Source: Lascolabacillus massiliensis
GTDB taxonomy: Bacteria > Bacteroidota > Bacteroidia > Bacteroidales > Dysgonomonadaceae
Assembly (NCBI RefSeq): GCF_001282625.1
Contig: NZ_CTEJ01000002.1
Coordinates: 312,501-376,500, forward strand
Length of the DNA stretch: 64,000 bases
Reading direction: 5' to 3'
This document shows positions 9,870 to 17,503 of the stretch, piece after piece. Position 1 is the stretch's first letter; every line of letters begins with the position of its first letter. Made by a program: the position numbers and the translations under genes. The notes beneath the pieces were generated by a model, which made no database searches, was not told the origin of the DNA, and saw only the letters and a list, made by a program, of their open reading frames with translations.

Positions 9870-10133
9870 GATATATTATCTTGACCATCTCATTTTGAGA
9901 GGATGTATGCACTTTCCAGAAATTGTTTAAAAGTGTCATTTAATTTCAATGATTTAACACATCACATCACATATAAGCAAGTCATTTAATGCTTAAATTC
10001 ATTAAAGTTTTCATAGTTGTTAGTTGTTAATATATTCGTCAAATATATTACATTTTTTCACAATTACCATCAATTAAACGAAATATCTTTTCTCTTGCTT
10101 TCTGATCCCATCCCATTAATAGGACAACGCTAA
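9870..10133. other. Non-coding gap inside the insertion, upstream of hsdM
   Basis: About 260 AT-rich bases between the hsdM promoter box and the right 107-bp repeat. On the - strand a short open stretch ending in MGWDQKAREKIFRLIDGN and a stop (about 10054-10130) may be a gene tail, but it matches nothing I recognise. No terminator or RNA gene was seen. Confidence 0.5.
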
Positions 10134-10240
10134 ACCTGTAATAACTGCCATCATAATGCGAATATCGTTTAAAATAACGATATATCAAAATATCATTTAA
10201 ATAAACGATAAAATGAAATATCGTGAAGTAACTATGCTTA
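10134..10240. repeat. Right 107-bp direct repeat flanking the RM operon
   Basis: Second copy of the satD promoter segment, with three mismatches to 3651-3757. It ends in the TAA stop of the Gfo/Idh gene (10238-10240). It still has an ATG and six further satD-like codons, which run into a stop after about a dozen codons. Its palindromic operators and promoter region point left, toward hsdM. Confidence 0.95.
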
Positions 10241-11551
10241 TACCTTTGGGAACACCCAGGGCTCTCTGTAAACAGGCTTCAGATACTTGTCAGCCTCAGC
10301 AGAGCCAAAAGTCCTTTTCTTATCATCATACCGCAATGATGTACCACTCAATCTGGCAGCAATATTACCCAGCTGGGCATATTTAGCACTCAAGCTGCCC
10401 GTTTCAATTGAGCATGCAGTATTCCTGTCCCTTTTCTTAACGCAATCAAGGAAATTAATAACATGATCCCTATGATCCTTATAATCCGCCTTCACAATCT
10501 TCTCTGCAACCGATTCACCTTTAGGAAACACCTGCCAATCGTCCCTGTTAGCAACCAAAGTACCGTTACTACCAGTGAAAATCAATCCATAATTTTTGCC
10601 ATACGGACCAAATTCCATGCCCGCATTATTCTCCCAGGTCATTATATAATCATCAAACTGGTAAAGTACCGACTGAGTATCAAAAGTTTCATGCACACCA
10701 TCAGGGAAAAGGAAATTACCACCGTTAGCCTGAACAGAAAGAGGCATCGATTTCACCCTCTTCGCCCACAAAGCCATATCCAGCAGATGCACACCCCAGT
10801 CGGTCATCAGTCCACCACCATAATCCCAAAACATCCTCCATGAACCGTGAAAACGCTGACTGTTGAAATTACGGTCAGGTGCAGGCCCCAGCCATGTATC
10901 AAAATCAACACCTTTCGGTACTTCCGAATCAGGAACCCTATTGGTTATAGCAGCATAATTGAAGTTAGCATACACATGAATACGTGCAATATCACCCAAT
11001 ATACCAGAGTCAAGATATTCAATCATCTCCTTCCAAAGATTAGCACTCCTCTGCTGCTGACCAACCTGCACCACCCTCTCATACCTGTTTGCAGCCTCAA
11101 CCATCACATCACATTCAGCTATTGAGTTACCGATAGGCTTCTCAACGTAAACATCCTTACCAGCTTTGCAGGCATCAACAAACTGCAGGCAATGCCAGTG
11201 ATCCGGGGTTCCAATTATCACCGCATCAATATCCTTTCTATCAAGAATACGCCTATAATCACCATACAGATCAAATTTCTCATTCTGCAAGGAAGCCAGA
11301 TCCTTTGCGCGAGAGTTCAGAACCGAATTATCAATATCACATAAAGCCAGGCATCGCACTTCGTCCGACTTCATAAAATCAGACAAGTTGCTCCACCCCA
11401 TATTGCGGCAACCAATCAGCGCAACATTAATCCTGTCGCTTGCAGATACAGCAGAAGTTGCAGAGCTCAGATACGACGGCATAACCATCCCTGCAGCAAC
11501 AGTAGCAGAAGTTTTCTTCAAAAAAGAACGTCTTGATATTTTCATAGCCAA
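10238..11551 (-). CDS. Tat-exported Gfo/Idh/MocA-family oxidoreductase
   Basis: A 437-residue NAD(P)-dependent oxidoreductase-like protein. Residues 6-13 (SRRSFLKK) and the following hydrophobic stretch form a twin-arginine signal, so it is folded and loaded with cofactor before export. A Rossmann start (INVALIGCRNMG) and the family's E-K-P motif (YVEKPIG) are present. Homologues in Bacteroidetes act on sugars or glycosides in the periplasm; the substrate here is unknown. The last codon and stop lie at the edge of the 107-bp repeat, and the protein ends ...EPWVFPKV. It was probably the gene immediately upstream of satD before the RM insertion. Confidence 0.88.
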   Translation of the reverse strand: MAMKISRRSFLKKTSATVAAGMVMPSYLSSATSAVSASDRINVALIGCRNMGWSNLSDFMKSDEVRCLALCDIDNSVLNSRAKDLASLQNEKFDLYGDYRRILDRKDIDAVIIGTPDHWHCLQFVDACKAGKDVYVEKPIGNSIAECDVMVEAANRYERVVQVGQQQRSANLWKEMIEYLDSGILGDIARIHVYANFNYAAITNRVPDSEVPKGVDFDTWLGPAPDRNFNSQRFHGSWRMFWDYGGGLMTDWGVHLLDMALWAKRVKSMPLSVQANGGNFLFPDGVHETFDTQSVLYQFDDYIMTWENNAGMEFGPYGKNYGLIFTGSNGTLVANRDDWQVFPKGESVAEKIVKADYKDHRDHVINFLDCVKKRDRNTACSIETGSLSAKYAQLGNIAARLSGTSLRYDDKKRTFGSAEADKYLKPVYREPWVFPKV

Positions 11552-11661
11552 AATAAATAATAGTTAGGAAGTGCAAGTTAACTTAATTTGTTTTTAAATA
11601 AACAAATATTGATTGTTTTTCTGTTATCATTTTGTTTTTCAGATATGAATGGACGAAATAA

Positions 11662-14172
11662 CTATCTCAAACTACTAACATAATGTTTGAACGCATTTTC
11701 AAATAGCGGAAAATATTTAAAAAAGAATTCATTAATTTCACCCCATTGAGATTCATCAAAAACATTTAACTCAGTCATTTCAAATCGAACCTTACTTACT
11801 TTATATTCAGGAAGTTCCTTCCATTGCAATTGTTTACCGAATGAATCCTCTATAAGATCTTTATATTTCAATAATTTCTTAAAGTAACGCTTGTTCAGCT
11901 CTTTGTTTGAAGTTGAAATTGTCAATTCAATCTTTGCATTATTCTTTGTTACATTCAATGTATAAGAAATACCTGTAACTCCCGCACCAGCGTTTAACCA
12001 ATTATCATTTGACGGATTTAAATAAGAGAAGATATCTGTATAATCCCTAATCAAAGGCAATAACTGCTGCCAATACTTTCTTCTAATTTTATATCGATTT
12101 GGTACTGGATTATGGTTATTCTCAGATGAATATTTTATATACAATTCATCATCTAATTCAAATAACCTCAAAAGTTTTTTTAGGATTATAAATTTGGAGT
12201 TACTATCAACATTAGCCTCTATAAACCAACCATTAAGTACTTCTTGAGGTGATCTAAAGTTATTAGAATCTCTGGTAATTTTTAATATATCCTGTTTATT
12301 CAATAACAACTGTGAATTCTTTTCATGTAAAGCTCTTATTACATATAAATACATTTGAGATATAGTATTTTCTTCTACTTTCTGGTCTTCAAATATAAAG
12401 AACTCAAGTTTTTTACCTGTTGGAATATCCGCATCAAATATATTTACTTCATCAAACTCCTCTGTTTCATCTAAAACAACAGCAGGATATTTCCATACAT
12501 CAAAAAATCTATCGGTCAATAACTCTGTTCTTTTTTTGTAATTTGCAACATCCCATTTATCTATTGAAGACAAATATTTATTCAACCATAATCTGCTGTA
12601 TATATACCCTTGCTCATTATTATTAAAATCCATCATTTTTTTAGCAATGAACGATCTATTACCCAAAGCACCATTATTGCCAGAAAGTGTAAGATTGCCA
12701 ATTGTATTCAAGTACTTTTCTTTAAACAACAGATACTCTTCTTCTGGAAGTTCGGAAGACCAATTCGAATCCGGATTTTGTGGAAAAATATGTTCTATGG
12801 TTATTAACTCGTTATTAGTATCTACAAATTCTTTATTGTTGTAGTTTTCCAACTTCTCAAACATGTAGTATTTATTTTTTGGCTGAACATTATACAAATC
12901 CTTTTCTTTCAGTGCAAACTTCAAATCATCATCAGTAGGAAACCTACCACTCCCCTTCTTTTTTAGTAAAGCAACTGCAATTGACTCATAATAATTCTCT
13001 GTATCCACTTCAGAATAAAGAGTCATAAATATCTTATTTAATGCATTTGTAGGTAACCCAACAATAAATCTTCTCCAAGTATAGCTTTGTATTAATTGAA
13101 GAATAGCAACTAACTCGTCTTTTGAAAGCAAACCGTTATCCTCGTCTTCGAACACCTGCAGAAGGAATGGATATACCACATTAATCTCAAGTCTGTTGAT
13201 ATAATCAAGCTCTTTTCGAACTATCTGATCTTTGACAGTTACAGGGTTAATAAACTTTTTGTAATGATACGACAACGATTTGATTTGCTCTAGCTCTTGA
13301 TTAAAAGACTCATCATCTTTGTTATCAAACAGTTCTCTAAACTCTAAGTAAACATTATTTTTTCTAGGTATTCTTTTATTTCTCATTGTCAGATAATCCC
13401 TGATAAATTCAGAAACAAGAGAGGTACCTTTAACACTATCCCTGGCATTATCTTCAATAGGACTCCAGATATTTTTAAATACCTGCTCTTGACGTTTAGC
13501 TGGCAGGTCCATTAAAATATAATTTCTGATCAGGTCAGATTGAGTCAAATCCAAACCAGTGGAGTTAAGACTTTCAAAAATACGTTGTGGGTCATCTTTA
13601 CCTCTTTCCAATGATACCTCTACAAAAATGATGCGTTTTAATCCATCAATGATAGTTTTAAAGTTTGATTCATTGATTATATCCCTGAAATAGTTATAAT
13701 TCTCAATTACATTGGAATATTCAGTAATATCTTCAAGCCTGCCCGAAAGTATAGCTTTATAAGCTATCGAATTCCTATCAGTCTGCTTTAGCTTCAATTT
13801 ATTTGACTCATCTTCAACATACTGATTTATTATAAACTTATTATATAATCTACCTACTTGTTGTTCATTATTATTTTCTTTTGCAAAATGGTATAATGCT
13901 ACATTAAGTATACTTAATGTTGTCAATCTCTGTTGACCGTCTATTATTAGCAATTCACTTACTTCACTTGCAGTGAATATCCCATCATGAATATATACAA
14001 TACTGCCAATAAAATGACTCTCTCTATTATCCCTTTCAACAGCAATAATATCATTTAGTAACTGTCTGCATTGTGCAGTCGTCCAATCATAGTTTCTTTG
14101 GTAAACTGGTATTACAAATTGAACGTCAGGTTTTTGTAAAAAATCGTTTATTCGAAGTTGGTTGGCTTTCAT
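11662..14172 (-). CDS. DUF262-DUF1524-DUF4268 protein, GmrSD-like restriction nuclease
   Basis: An 836-residue protein. The N-terminal DUF262 (GmrS-like NTPase) domain has PVYQRNYDW (22-30) and the signature I-D78-G-Q-Q-R-L-T-T. A DUF1524 (GmrD-like) HNH nuclease domain has I-E460-H461-I-F-P-Q and N-T-I-G-N-L-T-L with the following N-R-S-F. The last ~180 residues resemble DUF4268. Known relatives (GmrSD, BrxU) are type IV restriction enzymes that cut modified phage DNA using nucleotide hydrolysis. All key motifs are intact. It sits 1.4 kb from the RM insertion as a stand-alone gene, consistent with a small defence cluster, although the target modification is unknown. Confidence 0.88.
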   Translation of the reverse strand: MKANQLRINDFLQKPDVQFVIPVYQRNYDWTTAQCRQLLNDIIAVERDNRESHFIGSIVYIHDGIFTASEVSELLIIDGQQRLTTLSILNVALYHFAKENNNEQQVGRLYNKFIINQYVEDESNKLKLKQTDRNSIAYKAILSGRLEDITEYSNVIENYNYFRDIINESNFKTIIDGLKRIIFVEVSLERGKDDPQRIFESLNSTGLDLTQSDLIRNYILMDLPAKRQEQVFKNIWSPIEDNARDSVKGTSLVSEFIRDYLTMRNKRIPRKNNVYLEFRELFDNKDDESFNQELEQIKSLSYHYKKFINPVTVKDQIVRKELDYINRLEINVVYPFLLQVFEDEDNGLLSKDELVAILQLIQSYTWRRFIVGLPTNALNKIFMTLYSEVDTENYYESIAVALLKKKGSGRFPTDDDLKFALKEKDLYNVQPKNKYYMFEKLENYNNKEFVDTNNELITIEHIFPQNPDSNWSSELPEEEYLLFKEKYLNTIGNLTLSGNNGALGNRSFIAKKMMDFNNNEQGYIYSRLWLNKYLSSIDKWDVANYKKRTELLTDRFFDVWKYPAVVLDETEEFDEVNIFDADIPTGKKLEFFIFEDQKVEENTISQMYLYVIRALHEKNSQLLLNKQDILKITRDSNNFRSPQEVLNGWFIEANVDSNSKFIILKKLLRLFELDDELYIKYSSENNHNPVPNRYKIRRKYWQQLLPLIRDYTDIFSYLNPSNDNWLNAGAGVTGISYTLNVTKNNAKIELTISTSNKELNKRYFKKLLKYKDLIEDSFGKQLQWKELPEYKVSKVRFEMTELNVFDESQWGEINEFFFKYFPLFENAFKHYVSSLR

Positions 14173-14232
14173 GTCTGAATTATAAGTTATATTACAAAAA
14201 TAACATTTATTCCGAATATTTTCAATATCTCA

Positions 14233-14353
14233 TTAAATCAGATGCTCTTTCACAAAACTACTAACAGTAAGTCTATGAACTCCTAGTATTCTTCCTATTG
14301 CACTATAAGATACACGTTTTTCTAATAGTTCTTTAAAGTTTAAGTGTTCTCCT
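14233..14353 (-). pseudogene. Helix-turn-helix gene tail
   Basis: The - strand reads about 40 residues, including SYSAIGRILGVHRLTVSSFV and ending at a stop at 14233. This is a clear HTH of the kind found in recombinases, transposases or small regulators. It has no start codon, with a stop directly upstream. I read it as a fragment of a lost gene. Confidence 0.4.
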
Positions 14354-14382
14354 CTTTATTGGTAAAGTATTTTGTTGACCTC

Positions 14383-15039
14383 TCAATTGTACATATGCAC
14401 AACTTTTTTAATTTCTTTCGCATAATCAGGATACACTTCTAACATATAAGGGACTTTAGTTCTTCCGTTTACACCTCTGTAAAAAGGGATCAAAGGTCTT
14501 CCAAGTTTATTTTTTTCTGGATTAATTGGAATTTGGGTTTTGAGATCATAAAACATTTGTGCATCGTAATCTTCTGGGCGTTTTTTTTCTATTAATAGAA
14601 CATCTAATAATAACTGTGAAGTTAACAGTACAGGAATATTTACAGTGAATAGATTATTTAATTCTTTTTTCAATAAATCAATCCAAAACTCAGCAGCATA
14701 TTTCCATATCTTATTTTTTGATGTTTCCGACTTAAAGTAGTTTCTACATAGGTTTTGAGTATAAACCATATCCCAATTAAGATCAATAGCTTCTAATTGC
14801 TTCAAATGTTTGTTTCTGAAAAGCACAAAGCACTTGTCATTACATCCATGAGAAAAGGCAAAATCGAACTGTATGTTTTTTTTCGTATTAGTTGGATCAC
14901 AACCCAGATATATTGCTTTTATCATCTCTTTATTACCTGTCCAGTATGCTTTTGGTAAATAGAAACGATCATCAATCTCGTCATTAAATTTATTTTTTAA
15001 TTCTTTAAGTAGTTCTGAATCTGTATTTTTCATATACAT
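14383..15039 (-). CDS. Unidentified 218-residue protein, possibly uracil-DNA-glycosylase-like
   Basis: A soluble protein without signal or membrane segments. AIYLGCDPTN near residue 45 resembles the GxDP active-site strand of uracil-DNA glycosylases. VYTQNLCRNYF and IPVLLTSQLL occupy places where that fold has conserved strands, and PFYRG near residue 190 might replace the usual HPS/HPA loop. The similarity is weak and rests on motif order only. The start is ATG at 15039; the second ATG two codons later is equally possible. It stands alone next to the DUF262 nuclease, which hints at DNA metabolism or defence but does not show it. Confidence 0.55.
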   Translation of the reverse strand: MYMKNTDSELLKELKNKFNDEIDDRFYLPKAYWTGNKEMIKAIYLGCDPTNTKKNIQFDFAFSHGCNDKCFVLFRNKHLKQLEAIDLNWDMVYTQNLCRNYFKSETSKNKIWKYAAEFWIDLLKKELNNLFTVNIPVLLTSQLLLDVLLIEKKRPEDYDAQMFYDLKTQIPINPEKNKLGRPLIPFYRGVNGRTKVPYMLEVYPDYAKEIKKVVHMYN

Positions 15040-15373
15040 AATTTTTAAGGTGGCAATCTCTTAAAGATATATTTATATTTTAATTCTTAATAACTATATC
15101 TCACCAATCCAACTCCTTTTTCACAATCTCTCCCAAGCGAATAACTGTGTTCCATAAATTGGATTCACTACTTACAATGATATTGAAATTAAGTAATTAA
15201 ATTATCTGTATAAAGATAGAATTATTATCTAAGACATACAGCAAATGTTACAGAAAATGTAGAATCCTATCAAACTAAACCCCTTGCACTAAATTCAATA
15301 ATTAACTATATTTGCATATAACCTAATTAATCACCTGAAACACAACTTTTATTACTAAAACAACCGTCAAAAT
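15040..15373. other. Gap with a short gene remnant and a promoter
   Basis: On the - strand about 30 residues ending in LWNTVIRLGEIVKKELDW and a stop at 15101 look like the tail of a lost gene that I cannot name. The right part contains the promoter of the phosphatase gene. Nothing else was seen. Confidence 0.45.
15284..15314 (+). promoter_or_regulatory. Promoter of the PPP-type phosphatase gene
   Basis: TATATTTG at 15307-15314 fits the Bacteroidetes -7 box TAnnTTTG, with TTGC about 20 bases upstream as a -33 element. Predicted transcription start is about 50 bp before the ATG at 15374. Confidence 0.6.
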
Positions 15374-16285
15374 ATGATAGACTTTATTGGTGACATTCAC
15401 GGTCACGCTGACAAGCTTGAAGCATTGCTTGTAAAATTGGGATATGTTAAAGTTAATGGAGCATATTCCCATCCAAGCAGGAAAGTATTGTTTGTTGGCG
15501 ACTATATCGACAGGGGTCCAAAAATCAGAGAGACACTACAGATTGTAAGAGCAATGGTTGAAAATGAAAGTGCCATTGCCCTGATGGGAAACCATGAGTA
15601 CAACGCTCTCTGTTTTCATTTTCAGGAGACTGAAGGAGGTCACCTCAGAAAACATCTGATTAAAAATATCATTCAGCATTATGAAACACTCAAGCAGTTT
15701 CAGAACCGTCAAAGTGAGTACGAGGATTACCTGGAGTGGTTTAAAACTTTGCCTCTTTATTACGAGACAAACAATTTCAGGGCTGTTCACGCTTGCTGGG
15801 ACAACAACAATATTAAATATTTAAGAAAAACACTTGTTGACGACAGGCTTACTGACGATTTAATTTACCAGTCGGTAAAGAAAGGAACAGAATTAAACAT
15901 TGCGATAGATGAGACTCTAAAAGGCAAGGAGATGAAGATGCCAGCCGGACTCTCCTTTACCGATAAAGATGGTACAGTAAGAACTGAGATAAGGATAAAA
16001 TGGTGGGAAGATCCATCCTTAATGACCTACAAATCTATTAGTGTTTTACCTATTGATAATTTACCTCAACAACCAATTAGATTATCTGAATTGAAGTCCA
16101 GCGATTATTATACTGAGCATGATAAAAGTGTATTCTTTGGACATTACTGGCTTAAAGGTAAACCCTTTGTATATAAGAAAAATATCTGCTGCCTGGATTA
16201 CAGCGTGGCAAAAGGGGGAAATCTTGTAGCATACAGTATGAATGGAGAATCTGTATTAGAAAACAAAAACTTTACCTATGTCTGA
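15374..16285 (+). CDS. PPP-type metallophosphoesterase
   Basis: A 303-residue cytoplasmic phosphatase of the PPP/ApaH/PrpE group. The metal-binding signatures appear in order: GDIHGH near residue 6, GDYIDRG near 43, GNHEY near 77, and later His residues in AVHACWD and FFGHYW. Family members act on phosphoproteins or on dinucleoside polyphosphates such as Ap4A; the substrate cannot be told from sequence. All metal ligands seem present. It is a single gene with its own promoter. The next gene, encoding a DUF4180 protein, starts 94 bp downstream and may be co-transcribed. Confidence 0.88.
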   Translation: MIDFIGDIHGHADKLEALLVKLGYVKVNGAYSHPSRKVLFVGDYIDRGPKIRETLQIVRAMVENESAIALMGNHEYNALCFHFQETEGGHLRKHLIKNIIQHYETLKQFQNRQSEYEDYLEWFKTLPLYYETNNFRAVHACWDNNNIKYLRKTLVDDRLTDDLIYQSVKKGTELNIAIDETLKGKEMKMPAGLSFTDKDGTVRTEIRIKWWEDPSLMTYKSISVLPIDNLPQQPIRLSELKSSDYYTEHDKSVFFGHYWLKGKPFVYKKNICCLDYSVAKGGNLVAYSMNGESVLENKNFTYV

Positions 16286-16379
16286 AGTACCTTAATACGC
16301 AATCAACAAAAGTTGGTATAAAAAATATTACTACATTCGCTTATTAATTAAGTATCAAACATAATTCAAAGACCGAAAA

Positions 16380-16739
16380 ATGAAAATTGAAGCCCACAAT
16401 ATTAACGATACAAATATTGCCGAAGTGATATCGGAAGCGAATGTAATCAATAAGGTTGAAGATGGAATAGATCTGTTAGGGAACCTCTATTATCAGGGGT
16501 TCGATAGGATTATAATCTACGAGAAGAACATCACTCCGGAGTTCTTCGACCTGAAAACCGGAATTGCAGGTGAAATACTTCAGAAGTTTTCCAATTACCG
16601 TGTTCAACTGGCTATTGTTGGGGATTTCACAAAATACAATAGCAAAAGTCTTAATAATTTTATTTATGAAAGTAATAAGGGGAGACTTATCAACTTTGTC
16701 TCAACACTTTCTGAAGCTTTAGGAGTTCTTTCTGAATAA
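16380..16739 (+). CDS. DUF4180 protein
   Basis: A small soluble protein of 119 residues matching the DUF4180 pattern: an N-terminal strand with an early Asp/Asn cluster, D-L-L-G-N-L-Y-Y-Q-G-F-D, F-F-D-L-K-T-G-I-A-G-E-I-L-Q-K and V-G-D-F. The fold resembles STAS/SpoIIAA-like proteins in length and alternation (inference). No function is established. It follows the phosphatase on the same strand without a visible terminator. Confidence 0.8.
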   Translation: MKIEAHNINDTNIAEVISEANVINKVEDGIDLLGNLYYQGFDRIIIYEKNITPEFFDLKTGIAGEILQKFSNYRVQLAIVGDFTKYNSKSLNNFIYESNKGRLINFVSTLSEALGVLSE

Positions 16740-16868
16740 CTGACCTATATCAAAACAGGAATGATTATTTATCCCGACTTCCATTTTAAAATTTTATTTT
16801 TTAAAATTGTACTATAAAACAACACAAACACAATTACCTAATATCAACAAACATAAAACTATTAAAAC

Positions 16869-17501
16869 ATGAAAAAAGGAGTTTTGATTTGCCTGATCTT
16901 CTCATTAGTGACAAATCTATTTGCACAAAAAAGTGAGTCAATCGTGTTAAACCCTCCCAGCAAAGATCGCGGAAAATCTGTAATTGATGCTATGTGGCAC
17001 AGGGCATCACCAAGAGAATTTGATACAAAGAAAATCTCTCCTCAGGACCTGTCGGATCTTCTTTGGGCAGCAAATGGGATTAACCGACCAGATGAAGGAA
17101 AGAGAACTGCACCCTCAGCTGTTAACGCACAGGATGTTGATGTTTATGTATTTAATGAAACAGGTGTTTACATCTATAATGCACAGAAGCATACCCTTGA
17201 ATTGGTTGTAGAAGGTGATAACAGGAAGATATTTGCCGGACCGCAAGATGATTCCTACCCACCTATATTACTGCTGTTGGTTTCTGATATATCACGCTTC
17301 AGGATTGGAGAAGATGCACTTAAACTGGAGTGGGCTGCAATTGATACCGGTATCGTTGCACAAAACATATTACTGTTTTGCACCTCAATAGACATGGTTG
17401 GTCGTCCCCGCGCATTCATGGATAAGGATACTATTAAAGAGCTGTTAAAACTTAATGATAAACAGTATCCTATCCTGAATATTCCAGTGGCATATAAGTA
17501 A
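16869..17501 (+). CDS. Exported nitroreductase-family protein
   Basis: A 210-residue protein with a cleavable signal peptide (KKGVLICLIFSLVTNLFA) followed by an FMN-binding nitroreductase/SagB-like fold. The R-A-S-P-R-E-F segment near residue 45 is the usual phosphate/FMN contact, and LSDLLWAANGINRP and RTAPSAVNAQ match the family core. It probably reduces quinones or nitro/azo compounds in the periplasm; the substrate is unknown. Its stop is only 2 bp from the stop of the convergent MACPF gene, with no terminator between, so the two transcripts must overlap as antisense RNAs. Confidence 0.85.
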   Translation: MKKGVLICLIFSLVTNLFAQKSESIVLNPPSKDRGKSVIDAMWHRASPREFDTKKISPQDLSDLLWAANGINRPDEGKRTAPSAVNAQDVDVYVFNETGVYIYNAQKHTLELVVEGDNRKIFAGPQDDSYPPILLLLVSDISRFRIGEDALKLEWAAIDTGIVAQNILLFCTSIDMVGRPRAFMDKDTIKELLKLNDKQYPILNIPVAYK

Positions 17502-17503
17502 GG

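Noticed and set aside
10463..10843. 126-codon + strand frame
   Set aside because: It is antisense to the Gfo/Idh oxidoreductase, whose reading frame is fully supported.
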